Shown here: one piece after another, positions 36,531 to 45,700 of the stretch
Position numbering within the stretch: position 1 is the first letter of the stretch
How the letters are laid out: every line of letters begins with the position of its first letter
Assembly (NCBI RefSeq): GCF_039523555.1
Contig: NZ_BAAAFN010000015.1
Location: 558,001 to 622,000 of the forward strand
DNA: 64,000 nt
Origin: Castellaniella daejeonensis
Lineage (GTDB): Bacteria > Pseudomonadota > Gammaproteobacteria > Burkholderiales > Burkholderiaceae_B
Reading direction: 5' to 3'
The notes under the pieces: model-generated
Told to the model about the DNA's origin: nothing
What the model saw: the letters and a program-made list of their open reading frames with translations, nothing else
The model's database searches: none
Program-made: the position numbers and the translations under genes

Positions 36531-38158
36531 TACGGCTTGATATCCTTGTGTTGCGCCCGCAGCTGCCCGCGCTGCACCTTGCCCGTGGTCGTCATGGGCA
36601 GGCTGTCCATGAACTCGATCAGCCGGGGATATTCGTGCGCGGCGACCTTGCGGCGCACGTGATCCTGGATTTCCGCGATCAGCGCGGCATCGCCCGTGTA
36701 GCCCTCGTTCAGCACGATGCAGGCCTTGACGATTTCCGTGCGTTCCGGGTCGGGCACCCCGATCACCGCCGCCATGCGCACCGCCGGGTGACCAAGCAGG
36801 CAGTCTTCGATCGGCCCCGGGCCGATGCGGTAGCCTGCGCTGGTGATCACGTCGTCGCCCCGGCCCTTGAACCACAGGTAGCCGTCTTCGTCGCACACGC
36901 CCCGGTCGCCGGTCACCAGCCAGTCGCCGATGAAGGCGCGCGCCGTGGCCTCGGGGTTCTGCCAGTACTGCAGGAACATCACCGGATCGGGCCGACGCAC
37001 GGCGATGTGGCCTTCGGCGCCGGGCGGCTGCACCTGGCCGGCCTCGTCGATGATGCGCACTTCGTGGCCCGGCACCGGCCTGCCCATGGCGCCGATGCGG
37101 GGTTCGAACAGGGCGGAGCAGGACGAGACGATCATGTTGCATTCGGTCTGGCCGTAGAACTCGTTGATCGTCACCCCCAGCGTCTGGCGCCCCCATTCGA
37201 TCAGCTGCGGTCCCAGGGATTCGCCGCCGCTGGCCACCGAGACCAGGCCCAGGCGGCCGTGATGGGCCGGATCCTGCAGCGTGCGCAGCATCTTCAGCGC
37301 CGTGGGCGGCAGGAAGGTATGGCTGACCTGGTGCCTGGACATCAATTGCCAGGCGACGGCTGCGTCGAACTTCGTGAAGCGGCAGGCCAGCACGGCCACA
37401 CCGTGGTGCCAGGACGGCATCAGGACATCCAGCAGCCCGCCGATCCAGGCCCAGTCCGCCGGGGTCCACATCAGGGTGGCGCGCACGGGGAAGAAGTTGT
37501 GGGACATTTCCACGCCCGGCAGGTGGCCCAGCAGGACCCGGTGGGCGTGCAGCGCGCCCTTGGGCTTGCCGGTGGTGCCCGAGGTGTAGATGATGATCGC
37601 CGGATCGTCGGCGGCGGTGTCCGCGGGGGTGAACCCCAGGCCGTCCTGCGACTCGATGGCCGCCCAGAACGAGGTTTCTCCCTCGTCCGTGTCCACATCC
37701 AGCACGCAGCCCAGCGCAGGAAGATCCTGGCGGATCGAGGCGATCTTGCCCAGGCCCTCGGTGTGGGTGACCAGTGCCCGCGCGCCCGAGTTCCCCAGGC
37801 GGTATTGCAGGGCATCGGTGCCGAACAGCGTGAACAGGGGCACCGCGATGGCGCCGAGCTTGTATGCGGCCAGGTGGGCCAGCGCCGTTTCCAGCGATTG
37901 GGGCAGCAGGATGCCGATCCGGTCTCCCCGCGAGATGCCCCGGGCGCGCAGGGCCTGGGCCAGGCGGTCGGACCAGTGCTTGAGCTGGTCGAAGGTGTAG
38001 TGCCGCGCCGGAGCGTCGCCGCGGTCCACGACCAGGGCCAGGCGCCCGCTGCCGTCGGCCCAGCGGTCGCAGACGTCCACTCCGATGTTGTAGCGCTCCG
38101 GGACGTTCCAGGTGAATGCATCCCGGGTCCGCTGGTAGTCGCCTTGCGCGTGCAGCAT
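36530..38158 (-). CDS. AMP-forming acyl-CoA synthetase (acetyl/medium-chain type)
   Basis: 542 residues from ATG at 38158, preceded by GAGGAGACATC. The adenylate-forming motifs are IIYTSGTTGKPKGALHAHR (A3/P-loop), the YGQTECN substrate motif, TGDRGVCDEDGYLWFKGRGDDVI (A7-A8) and the C-terminal lysine in TTTGKVQRGQL. The DWAWIGGLLDVLMPSWHHG region resembles the AcsM/medium-chain branch rather than acetyl-CoA synthetase proper. It activates a carboxylic acid with ATP and CoA; the chain length is uncertain. Monocistronic, with no regulatory gene beside it. Confidence 0.88.
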   Translation of the reverse strand: MLHAQGDYQRTRDAFTWNVPERYNIGVDVCDRWADGSGRLALVVDRGDAPARHYTFDQLKHWSDRLAQALRARGISRGDRIGILLPQSLETALAHLAAYKLGAIAVPLFTLFGTDALQYRLGNSGARALVTHTEGLGKIASIRQDLPALGCVLDVDTDEGETSFWAAIESQDGLGFTPADTAADDPAIIIYTSGTTGKPKGALHAHRVLLGHLPGVEMSHNFFPVRATLMWTPADWAWIGGLLDVLMPSWHHGVAVLACRFTKFDAAVAWQLMSRHQVSHTFLPPTALKMLRTLQDPAHHGRLGLVSVASGGESLGPQLIEWGRQTLGVTINEFYGQTECNMIVSSCSALFEPRIGAMGRPVPGHEVRIIDEAGQVQPPGAEGHIAVRRPDPVMFLQYWQNPEATARAFIGDWLVTGDRGVCDEDGYLWFKGRGDDVITSAGYRIGPGPIEDCLLGHPAVRMAAVIGVPDPERTEIVKACIVLNEGYTGDAALIAEIQDHVRRKVAAHEYPRLIEFMDSLPMTTTGKVQRGQLRAQHKDIKP

Positions 38159-38324
38159 GATGTCTCCTCGTCTTCTCGTTGCAGTCCCGTCCAGGGCGGG
38201 GAATGGAAGATCATGGTACAGCGACGCCATGCCGCCTGCCAGCGCGGCTGCGATGCATCCCATTCATTCCCGGTTCATGCGCTTCCTGATATCGTAGGGT
38301 CCATCGATCTATGAGGAGTCTGCC

Positions 38325-38681
38325 ATGCGTTGCCGAGGCATGCTGGCGGGCGCGCTGGCCCTGGTGCTTTGGGCCGGGGGCGCCGGGGCGCACAACCACG
38401 ACCGGGACATGGCCGAACGGCTGCAGGCCCTGGGCGAAGTCCTGCCGCTGCAGGATGTCCTGGAGCGGGTGGCGCGCGACTATCCCGGCCAGGTCCTGAA
38501 AGTCGAGTTCGAGCGGGAAGACGACGATGACGATTGCGATGCGTGCCGCGGCCGCTGGATCTACGAACTGAAGCTGATGCAGGACCAGGGGCGCCTGACC
38601 AAGCTGAAGGTCGATGCCCGCACGGGCGAGGCGCTGTGGGTGGCCACGAAGCCGCTGCGCCGCGGGGGAGATCACCCATGA
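38325..38681 (+). CDS. Secreted PepSY-domain protein
   Basis: 118 residues with a signal peptide (MRCRGMLAGALALVLWAGGAGA-H). The mature protein is one PepSY domain: LPLQDVLERVARDYPGQVLKVEFE, an acidic DDDDDCDACRG insert, then WIYELKLMQDQGRLTKLKVDARTGEAL. PepSY proteins are periplasmic and thought to restrain peptidases or modulate sensors. GAGGAG precedes the ATG. It overlaps the response-regulator gene by 4 bp, so it probably works with that two-component system. The DDDDDCDAC insert could bind metal, which would hint at the stimulus. Confidence 0.85.
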   Translation: MRCRGMLAGALALVLWAGGAGAHNHDRDMAERLQALGEVLPLQDVLERVARDYPGQVLKVEFEREDDDDDCDACRGRWIYELKLMQDQGRLTKLKVDARTGEALWVATKPLRRGGDHP

Positions 38682-39343
38682 GACTGCTGGTCGTCGAGGA
38701 CGAACCCTTGCTGGCTGCGCAGCTGAAGGCTGCGCTGGAAAAATCCGGCTACGTGGTCGACGTGGCCGCCGACGGGCTGGACGCCGAGCACCAGGGGCTG
38801 TGCGAGCCCTACGATCTGGTGGTGCTGGACCTGGGCCTGCCGGGGCGCGACGGCCTGTCGGTGCTGCGCGCCTGGCGCGAGGCGGGGCGGACGATGCCGG
38901 TGCTGATCCTGACGGCGCGCGACAATTGGCACGACAAGGTGGCCGGCATCGACGCCGGCGCCGACGACTACCTGACCAAGCCATTCCACCAGGAAGAACT
39001 CGAGGCACGCGTGCGTGCGCTGTTGCGCCGCGCCGGCGGGCATGCCACCGCGGACATCCGCTGCGGCCCGCTGCTGCTGGATACGCGCCAGTCCCGCATC
39101 CTGCTGAACGATGCGCCGCTGGACCTGACCAGCCACGAATACCGGGTGCTGGCCTACCTGCTGATGCACCAGGGCGAGGTCGTGTCCCGCAGCCAGCTGG
39201 TGGAACACATCTACGCCCAGGATTTCGACCGCGATTCGAACACCATCGAGGTGTTCGTCGCCCGCCTGCGGCGCAAGATCCCCCCGAGCCTGATCCAGAC
39301 GGTGCGCGGCCTGGGCTACCGCCTGTCGGCCGAACCGCAATGA
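38678..39343 (+). CDS. OmpR/PhoP-family response regulator
   Basis: 221 residues. The receiver domain has the acidic pair ED at 7-8, phospho-acceptor Asp51 and Lys101; the winged-helix DNA-binding domain (about 125-219) includes LTSHEYRVLAYLLMHQGEVVSR and FVARLRRKI. Closest by feel to the PhoP/QseB subgroup. It overlaps both neighbours by 4 bp (ATGA), making a coupled PepSY-regulator-kinase operon. It is not PhoB, and its targets are unknown. Confidence 0.92.
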   Translation: MRLLVVEDEPLLAAQLKAALEKSGYVVDVAADGLDAEHQGLCEPYDLVVLDLGLPGRDGLSVLRAWREAGRTMPVLILTARDNWHDKVAGIDAGADDYLTKPFHQEELEARVRALLRRAGGHATADIRCGPLLLDTRQSRILLNDAPLDLTSHEYRVLAYLLMHQGEVVSRSQLVEHIYAQDFDRDSNTIEVFVARLRRKIPPSLIQTVRGLGYRLSAEPQ

Positions 39344-40704
39344 CGGCGTCGCATCCGTCGCTGCGCCTGCGCCTGCTGGCCGTCACCCTGGCCTGGACGC
39401 TGCTGAGCGTGGCGCTCGCCGGGTGGGGCATCCAGCGCCTTTTCCGCCAGCACATCCAGGCCCAGCTGCAGTCCGAACTGAACATCCACCTGGACCAGCT
39501 GACCGCCTCGCTGCAGGTCGACGGCCAGGGCCAGGTGTCCCTGACGGCCCTGCCGACGGATCCGCGCTTCAGTCATCCGTTTTCCGGGCTGTACTGGCAG
39601 ATCTCGGTGCCCTCGTCCGGCACGCGGTTCGCCCAGCTGCTGCGTTCGCGGTCCCTGTGGGATGCCCACCTGCCGGACATGGCCGGAAACCTGGCTCCGG
39701 GCCGTGACGCGGCGATGCAGGCGCCCGGCCCGGGTGGCAAGCCGTTGCGGATGCGGCTGCGCGAAGTCCATCCCGCGGAAGGCCCGATCGATACGCTGAT
39801 CCTGTCCGTGGCCGCGGACGAGGCTCTGTGGGCGGAACCCATCAGCCGCTTCGACCGCATGCTGGCCGTGGCGCTGGGCATCCTGGCGCTCGGCATGGTG
39901 GCTGCCGCCTGGATGCAGGTCGGTTTCGGGCTGCGGCCGCTTGCGGGGCTGCGCGAACGCCTGGCGGCCGTGCGCGAAGGCCGGGCGGACCGCATCGAGG
40001 GCGAATTCCCCATGGAAGTCCAGCCCCTGGTCGAGGATTTCAACCAGGTCCTGAGCCGCAATGCGGAAGGTCTGGAACGCGCGCGCATGCAGGCCGGCAA
40101 CCTGGCGCATGCCCTGAAGACGCCGCTGGCGGTGATGGCCAGCGCCGCCCAGGCGGAGGATCCGGCCCTGCCCCGCCTGGTGGCCGAGCAGGTCGAGGCT
40201 GCGCGTCGGCAGGTGGATTACCACCTGGCCCGCGCCCGGGCCGCGGCGGCGGTACGCGTGACCGGCCTGCGCAGTCCGATCCTGCCTTTGTTGCAGGGGC
40301 TCGTCCGGGTGATGGAGCGCGTTCACGCCGAGCGCGGGCTGGCCTATGACCTGAGCGGCGTGCCCGGCGAACTGGCGTTCCGCGGTGAGGCCCAGGATTT
40401 CCAGGAAATGCTGGGCAACGTGCTGGACAACGCCGGGAAATGGGCGCGTCATCAGGTCCGTGTCGCCGCCCGGCGCGAGGACGGCGTGCTGTCGATCCTG
40501 GTCGAGGACGATGGCCCGGGCCTGAGCCCCGAGCGGGCCGAGATGGTCTTCGAGCGGGGGCGGCGGGCCGACGAACGCACGCCCGGTTCCGGCCTGGGCC
40601 TGGGAATCGTGCGCGACCTGGCCGACCTGTATGGTGGCTGGGCGCGGATCGAGGCTGGAAGCCTGGGCGGCGCCCGGGTGGTGATCACCCTGCCGGCCGC
40701 CTGA
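39340..40704 (+). CDS. Sensor histidine kinase, PhoQ-like domain order
   Basis: 454 residues. Two transmembrane helices (about 12-30 and 172-193) enclose a 140-residue periplasmic sensor domain. A HAMP-like linker follows (FGLRPLAGLRERLAAVREG), then the H-box NLAHALKTPLAV with His257, the N-box MLGNVLDNAGKWA, G1 VEDDGPGL and G2 GSGLGLGIV. HALKTPL is the PhoQ-type H-box variant. It presumably phosphorylates the regulator encoded just upstream. The signal may involve the secreted PepSY protein of the same operon. Confidence 0.93.
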   Translation: MTASHPSLRLRLLAVTLAWTLLSVALAGWGIQRLFRQHIQAQLQSELNIHLDQLTASLQVDGQGQVSLTALPTDPRFSHPFSGLYWQISVPSSGTRFAQLLRSRSLWDAHLPDMAGNLAPGRDAAMQAPGPGGKPLRMRLREVHPAEGPIDTLILSVAADEALWAEPISRFDRMLAVALGILALGMVAAAWMQVGFGLRPLAGLRERLAAVREGRADRIEGEFPMEVQPLVEDFNQVLSRNAEGLERARMQAGNLAHALKTPLAVMASAAQAEDPALPRLVAEQVEAARRQVDYHLARARAAAAVRVTGLRSPILPLLQGLVRVMERVHAERGLAYDLSGVPGELAFRGEAQDFQEMLGNVLDNAGKWARHQVRVAARREDGVLSILVEDDGPGLSPERAEMVFERGRRADERTPGSGLGLGIVRDLADLYGGWARIEAGSLGGARVVITLPAA

Positions 40705-40755
40705 AGCGCGGCCGGGTCCGGCCCGGATCGTGGCAGGTGTGGATGGTGGGCCGGG

Positions 40756-41166
40756 TCAGTTCCAGCGGCCGTTGCGGCCGCCCAGGCTGTAGGCGCCCGC
40801 GCCCAGCAGGGTGACGGCGATGCCGGCGATCAGGAACAGGCCTTGCAGTTCCAGTGCCCAGCCGCCGCTCTTGCCCAGCTGAAAGATCTGGTGCATGTGG
40901 ACCAGACCGAAGGCAAACAGCATGTTGATCACGGCGATCAGGCCGCCAAGGCGGGTGAACACGCCCAGGATGATCAGGATCGGGGCGATGACTTCGCCGA
41001 TGTAGACGCCGTAGGCCACGAAGCCGGGCACGCCTTGCTGCGCGAGCATGTCTGCTATCCAGCCCACGCCGCTGTCCAGCTTGGACAAGCCGTGCAGCAA
41101 CAGCAGGATGCCCAGTCCCAGGCGCAGGATCAGCTTGCCCAGGTCGTCGTACGCGGAAGAAGACAT
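40756..41166 (-). CDS. DoxX-family membrane protein
   Basis: 136 residues from ATG at 41166 (GAGGAAACC upstream). Four transmembrane helices; LGKLILRLGLGILLLLHGLSKL and the IGEVIAPILIILGVFTRLGGL segment are typical of the DoxX/SURF4-like family (YphA/YqjF group). Roles suggested for relatives include oxidative-stress or thiol functions; nothing specific can be read here. It lies just downstream of the tRNA-Pro gene. Confidence 0.88.
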   Translation of the reverse strand: MSSSAYDDLGKLILRLGLGILLLLHGLSKLDSGVGWIADMLAQQGVPGFVAYGVYIGEVIAPILIILGVFTRLGGLIAVINMLFAFGLVHMHQIFQLGKSGGWALELQGLFLIAGIAVTLLGAGAYSLGGRNGRWN

Positions 41167-41187
41167 GGTGGTTTCCTCGGTCGTGGT

Positions 41188-41264
41188 TGGTCGGGGCGAC
41201 ATGATTCGAACATGCGACCCTCTGCTCCCAAAGCAGATGCGCTACCAGGCTGCGCTACGCCCCG
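41188..41264 (-). tRNA. tRNA-Pro (anticodon UGG)
   Basis: On the minus strand CGGGGCG pairs with CGCCCCG, the D arm is GCGC...GCGC, the anticodon arm reads TCTGC-TTTGGGA-GCAGA with TGG at the centre, and the T arm has TTCGAAT. 77 nt including an encoded CCA. Confidence 0.97.
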
Positions 41265-41327
41265 ACTGGACCGCAAATTCTACCATGGGGCCCGCGACCG
41301 GCCCGATCCGGCGGCGCCGGGCGGACG

Positions 41328-43220
41328 TCAGCCCGGAAGCCGCAACTCGGGCAGCGTGTGGGCGCGGTGACGATAGGCCCAGGTCGGCCAGAGGGCATGG
41401 GCCAGGGCGATGCGGCCGAGCGCCGGGTCGGGATCCAGCGGCGTGTAGCTGTCTGGAGCGGCATAGCGGTAGAAGTGAGCGGGCTGATGAGGCTCCAGCA
41501 CCGCCAGGGTGTCGCCGCGCAGGTAGCCGTAGTGTTCCTCGTACTGCATCATGGCGCGGCCTCCGGCGTCGGCGCGGGTCAGGTCGTGGCCGATCATGGG
41601 ATGGGCATCGTCGATGCCGATCAGCGACAGCAGGGTCGGCGGCAGGTCGATCTGGCTGATGATGCGATCGTCGCGGCGCGGCTCGATACCTGCGCCAAGG
41701 ATCAGGGCGGGGATGTGGAAATGCCGCAGCGGGATGCGCTGGGCGCCGCCGACGCGGGCGTCATGGTCGGCGACGATCAGGAACACCGTGTCGTTCCAGT
41801 AGGCGCTGGCGCGGGCCTGCTCGAAGAATCGCCCGATGGCCCAGTCGGCGTAGCGCACGGTGTTCTGCACCGTGGCGGGGTCGCCGTCGACCGGGATGCG
41901 CCCGGACGGGTATTCCCAGGGGGTGTGGTTGCTGACGGAAAAGGCCAGGTGCAGGGTGGGCTGGTCGCCGCCTTGCGACAGCAGCGTGTGCAGCTTGTCG
42001 AACATGTCCTCGTCGCTGGCGCCCCAGGTGCCGACGAAGGCGGGCGAGTCGAAGGTCGGCAGGTCGTGCAGCTCGTCGAAGCCGTTGCCCAGGAAGAAGC
42101 TCTTCATGTTGTCGAAGTGGGCCTCGCCGCCATAGATGAAGCGCGAGCGGTAGCCGTGCCGCTTCAGCAGCTGGGCCAGGGTGAAGAACCGGCTCTGTGC
42201 GTCGCCCAGGCGCAGGGCGGCATCCGACAGGGTGGGGGGGAAGCCGGCCGTCACGGCCTCCAGGCCGCGCACCGAGCGGGTGCCGGTGGCATAGGCGCGG
42301 GTGAAGTTCCAGCCGTCGGCCGCGAGCGCGTCCAGGCATGGCGTCAGGCCGGCGCCCCCCAGGTTGCCCACGTACTGGGCGCCCAGGCTTTCCTCGACGA
42401 TCAGCACCAGATTGCGCGGCCGCGCGGGACGCTGGCTGGCAGGCTGGTGGTGCAGGGTGGGAATCTCGGCCGGACCGGGCGGGATGTCGGCCTGCTCCAG
42501 GACGATCGCATGCAGCTCGGTGTCGGGCAGGTCGCCGTAGACGTCGGCCGCGGAGCGTTCGTTCTTGATGGCGTACAGGGCGAACAGCACGCTGTACAGG
42601 GAATTCAGGGGCAGGGTATTGAGCAGGCTGTCGCCGCACCAGGCGACCGAAGCCGGGTTGATCGGGCGGTGGCCCAGCGTGCCCCGGATGGCCAGCGCGA
42701 TGACCGCGGCGAAGACCAGCGTGGCCGGTATCCGCCAGGGCCAGGCCGGCAGGGGATCGGGTCGAGCCTGGGCGAACAGCGCGTGGCCCAGCCAGGCCGC
42801 CAATCCCAGGACCAGGACGGCGGCCAGCAGGACGGGCTTGTAGCCCTTCCACAGCATGCCGAAGACTTCCTTCGGATATTTCAGGTATTCGACATAGAGG
42901 CGGTTGGGGCGGCTGTCGTATTCCTGGATGAACTGGGGCGTGGAAACCTCGAGCAGCACGAACAGCAGCCAGACGGCCTGCAGCCACAACCCGGTCAGGA
43001 AGATCGCGGCCGGGCGGTCGCCCAGCCAGGGCGCCAGCAGCAGCGGAATCCCGGCCCACATGGCGATCTGGTTCAGGTCGATGCGCAGGCCCCAGCGCAG
43101 GATCGGCCAGGGGCCGCCGGCCGACCGCACGCGCGGCCACAGCCAGGCGATCAGCAGCAGGCGGCTGAGAGTGAACAGTGCCAGGGACGCAAGGGCGAAG
43201 ATCCCGATCTGGGGGAGCAT
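41328..43220 (-). CDS. LTA synthase-like membrane phosphoglycerol transferase (sulfatase fold)
   Basis: 630 residues. Five N-terminal transmembrane segments (about 1-30, 55-92, 128-150, 165-180) precede an extracytoplasmic alkaline-phosphatase/sulfatase domain (about 268-570). Metal and catalytic residues of the LtaS/OpgB group are visible: Glu276-Glu277 in LIVEESLG, nucleophile Thr314 in ATGTRSVRGLEA, and DHDAR as the late Asp/His pair. Relatives move phosphoglycerol or phosphoethanolamine from phospholipids onto glucans, lipids or LPS. It lies 12 bp after pldA and is probably cotranscribed with it. The acceptor is unknown; OpgB-like glucan modification is one option. Confidence 0.85.
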   Translation of the reverse strand: MLPQIGIFALASLALFTLSRLLLIAWLWPRVRSAGGPWPILRWGLRIDLNQIAMWAGIPLLLAPWLGDRPAAIFLTGLWLQAVWLLFVLLEVSTPQFIQEYDSRPNRLYVEYLKYPKEVFGMLWKGYKPVLLAAVLVLGLAAWLGHALFAQARPDPLPAWPWRIPATLVFAAVIALAIRGTLGHRPINPASVAWCGDSLLNTLPLNSLYSVLFALYAIKNERSAADVYGDLPDTELHAIVLEQADIPPGPAEIPTLHHQPASQRPARPRNLVLIVEESLGAQYVGNLGGAGLTPCLDALAADGWNFTRAYATGTRSVRGLEAVTAGFPPTLSDAALRLGDAQSRFFTLAQLLKRHGYRSRFIYGGEAHFDNMKSFFLGNGFDELHDLPTFDSPAFVGTWGASDEDMFDKLHTLLSQGGDQPTLHLAFSVSNHTPWEYPSGRIPVDGDPATVQNTVRYADWAIGRFFEQARASAYWNDTVFLIVADHDARVGGAQRIPLRHFHIPALILGAGIEPRRDDRIISQIDLPPTLLSLIGIDDAHPMIGHDLTRADAGGRAMMQYEEHYGYLRGDTLAVLEPHQPAHFYRYAAPDSYTPLDPDPALGRIALAHALWPTWAYRHRAHTLPELRLPG

Positions 43221-43232
43221 GAAGTGGATTCC

Positions 43233-44480
43233 TCAGGGCACCAGCGCGATGCCGATGCGCAGTTGCGGGTCGGATTTCCGATCGTAGCCCAGCAGCGTTT
43301 CGCCATAGCCCCGGAAGTACTGCACGTACAGGTGCCCGTTCATGTGCAGGAAGGTTCGCTTCAGGGGCCAGGCAGCTTCCAGCTGGGTGGCATTGTGCCC
43401 GCTTGCCCCCTGGCGGTACAGGCCCGACAGGATCAGGCCGTCGTCCTGCGCCCAGCGCAGTTTCCAGTCCACATAGCCAAGGGATTCCCGGTAGCCCATG
43501 TCGTGATCGGTCCAGACGTAGTATTTGACGCGCGGCCGGAAGCTGAGCGTGCTGCCGCCGTCGAAGCGGTAGTTGACTTCGGGCTGGACGTAGAGATCGT
43601 TGATCGATCGGGAGTCATCGTCATCCTTGCCGTTGGATTTGTGCTCGAAGCCTGTGTTCAGCCCCAGGGACCAGCGCTTGTCGCCGGTGGCCCAGATCGA
43701 ATCGCGCGCCCAGAACAGGCTGGGGTTGTAGGTGGTGTCCACGAAGGGGATGGAATCCGAGTGCAGATCCCACAGGGCGGTCTGGGTGTAGCCGAAATAC
43801 CAGTTGTCCATGAAGTCCGGGTGGGCGGGATCCCTGGGGCTGAACAGGCGGTACTTGAAGCTGACCTGGAAGCGGGCGTCGGCGCCGTCGCGGTTGCCCA
43901 CCACGAAATAGACCGGCTCGTAGGAGGAAATCGCATTGCGGAACGTGTCGAACGGCGACAGGCCGTTGGCGGGCTCGGTGGCGGGCGCCGGAGCGGCCGC
44001 CAGCGCCATGGCGGATGGCGGGATCGGCGGCGCATCCGCCAGCGTGCCGGCGACCTGCGTGCCGGCCGGGCCGGCGGCGTCTACCTGCAGCGCCAGCAGG
44101 GTGTCGGGCGCGCCGTCCAGGCGCAGGGCCAGCAGGCCGTGCGCGTCGGCCGGCACCTGGCCGCTCCAGGCGATGCGGGTGAACGTGTTGGCGGGCAGAT
44201 CGATGGCGTCGGGCGAGGTCCGCAGCTGGAAGTGGGCGGGTGTGATGCGTCCCTGGGCATCCACCCACTGTCCCGTCAGTTCGCGTGCGACCGGGCTGGA
44301 AAGCGCCGTGCCGGTGTCATTGGTCAGCAGGCCTTCCAGGGCGATCGGACCGCCCGGGCTGGCTTCGGTGGTGGTCAGGCGGTATGTCAGGCCCGCGTGG
44401 GCGTCGCCGGTTGCCAGGCAGAAGCAGGCGATGGCAAGAAAAAAGGCGTGGCGCAGGCCTGTGCGACTGGGACAAGGCAT
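43233..44480 (-). CDS. pldA: Outer membrane phospholipase A
   Basis: 415 residues with a signal peptide (cleavage near AHA-G). OMPLA cleaves phospholipids that reach the outer leaflet of the outer membrane. The active-site signature GFEHKSNGKDDDDSRSINDL gives His280, Ser282 and Asn294, the spacing of E. coli His142/Ser144/Asn156. The beta-barrel occupies the last 230 residues. The first 140 mature residues are an extra N-terminal domain, beta-rich, followed by a Pro/Ala linker (about 150-172), so the protein is about 125 residues longer than E. coli OMPLA; the function of this extension is unknown. Confidence 0.93.
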   Translation of the reverse strand: MPCPSRTGLRHAFFLAIACFCLATGDAHAGLTYRLTTTEASPGGPIALEGLLTNDTGTALSSPVARELTGQWVDAQGRITPAHFQLRTSPDAIDLPANTFTRIAWSGQVPADAHGLLALRLDGAPDTLLALQVDAAGPAGTQVAGTLADAPPIPPSAMALAAAPAPATEPANGLSPFDTFRNAISSYEPVYFVVGNRDGADARFQVSFKYRLFSPRDPAHPDFMDNWYFGYTQTALWDLHSDSIPFVDTTYNPSLFWARDSIWATGDKRWSLGLNTGFEHKSNGKDDDDSRSINDLYVQPEVNYRFDGGSTLSFRPRVKYYVWTDHDMGYRESLGYVDWKLRWAQDDGLILSGLYRQGASGHNATQLEAAWPLKRTFLHMNGHLYVQYFRGYGETLLGYDRKSDPQLRIGIALVP

Positions 44481-44583
44481 GATGTTGAAATCAAAGGCAG
44501 GGTCGTGCCCGGAACTTTAGCATCTGCCGCCCGGGCGCACGTTTCCTGGTGTGTCAGCGCCTGGACGGCCCCGCCGGCCCGGC

Positions 44584-45354
44584 TTACCGGGTGGCGACCA
44601 GGAACAGCCTGGGCAGGGACAGCAGCACCGAGCCGTCTGCCTGCGTCGGGTAGGCTTGCGCCAGCCCGTCGCGGTATTGCGCCAGGAAGAGGGCCTGTTC
44701 CCCGTCGTCCAGCAGCGCCAGGAAAGGGCGCAGGGCGCTGCCCTTGAACCACTCCACGATGCCGTCCACGCCATTGGGCAGTACGTGCCAGTACCGGGTG
44801 CGCCAGATGTCCACGCGCGTGCAGTGCGGCTTGAGCAGGTCGTAATACCAGGGAACGGGATGGCTGGGAAAGCGGGTGCTGCGCTCGTTGCCGATGCGGT
44901 CCGCCCAGCGGGGATCGGCAGCCGTCCGGCGCATCACGATCTTGGCGGGATCGTCCTGGTTGTCGGGCATCTGGACGGCCAGGCTGCCGCCGGGCGTCAG
45001 GAAGCCGGCCAGTCTCGGGAACAGGGCGGCGTGGTCCGGAATCCATTGCAGCGATGCATTGGCCAGAATCAGGTCGAAAGGCTCGTCCGGCGCCCAGGTG
45101 GCAATGTCGGCCTGCAGGAAATCGACGTCGGGCAGCCGTTTCCGGGCTGCCTCCAGCATGTCGGCGGAGCTGTCCAGGGCCGTCAGGCGGGCGTCCGGAT
45201 GGCGCGCGTGCAGGACTTCGGTCGAATTGCCCGGGCCGCAGCCCAGGTCGGCCAGCCGGGCCGGATTGCGGGTGGGGACCGCGGCGAGCAGGTCCCGGAC
45301 CGGCCGGGTGCGTTCCGACTCGAACTTGGTGTATTGGGTTGCCGACCAGGCCAT
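44584..45354 (-). CDS. tam: Trans-aconitate 2-methyltransferase
   Basis: 256 residues. SAM-dependent methyl transfer to trans-aconitate, a by-product that inhibits the TCA cycle. The start WSATQYTKFESERTRPVRDLL and the SAM motif LADLGCGPGNSTEVL, ALDSSADML, and ILANASLQWIPDH match Tam. Monocistronic, between pldA and the tRNA-Arg gene, same strand as both. Confidence 0.93.
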   Translation of the reverse strand: MAWSATQYTKFESERTRPVRDLLAAVPTRNPARLADLGCGPGNSTEVLHARHPDARLTALDSSADMLEAARKRLPDVDFLQADIATWAPDEPFDLILANASLQWIPDHAALFPRLAGFLTPGGSLAVQMPDNQDDPAKIVMRRTAADPRWADRIGNERSTRFPSHPVPWYYDLLKPHCTRVDIWRTRYWHVLPNGVDGIVEWFKGSALRPFLALLDDGEQALFLAQYRDGLAQAYPTQADGSVLLSLPRLFLVATR

Positions 45355-45418
45355 GCGCCGTCCTCCTGTGGGATCGAAGACCGTTGCCGAAATTCGCCTG
45401 CGTTCCGCGGACCGGTCA

Positions 45419-45495
45419 TGGCCCGCCCTACTGGATTCGAACCAGTGACCTACGGCTTAGAAGGCCGTTGCTCTATCCAGCTGAGCTAAGGGCGG
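45419..45495 (-). tRNA. tRNA-Arg (anticodon UCU)
   Basis: Minus strand: CCGCCCT pairs with AGGGCGG, D arm GCTC/GAGC, anticodon arm ACGGC-CTTCTAA-GCCGT with TCT, T arm ACTGG-TTCGAAT-CCAGT, discriminator G and encoded CCA. 77 nt. Between this and 45700 I see only the leader of the actP operon (ribosome site GCAGGAGA) and no further gene. Confidence 0.97.
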
Positions 45496-45700
45496 TCGGG
45501 TCTCGCATCCGGAAGCCCGGGCGGGCCCGCGGGTGGCGCGGGCCTGGCGAACGTCTGCGAATCCAGGATTCTAACGTGCATTCCGGGCCTTGGTATTTTC
45601 CCTGAGGGCTCGAAGGTTGGGTGCGCCTGTAAGGCCCTCGTAAGGTCGGGTTTTTATCTTGCACCGCATCATTCAGACCCATTCCACGCAGGAGACAAGC

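Noticed and set aside
38678..40704. Two-component genes as PhoB/PhoR of the neighbouring phosphate block
   Set aside because: The kinase has a PhoQ-type H-box and a large periplasmic domain, it is coupled to a PepSY gene, and an unrelated gene separates it from pst.
41358..44747. Open frame of 1129 codons on the plus strand across the LTA-synthase and pldA genes
   Set aside because: It spans two clearly recognised genes on the other strand and shows the same low-complexity antisense composition.
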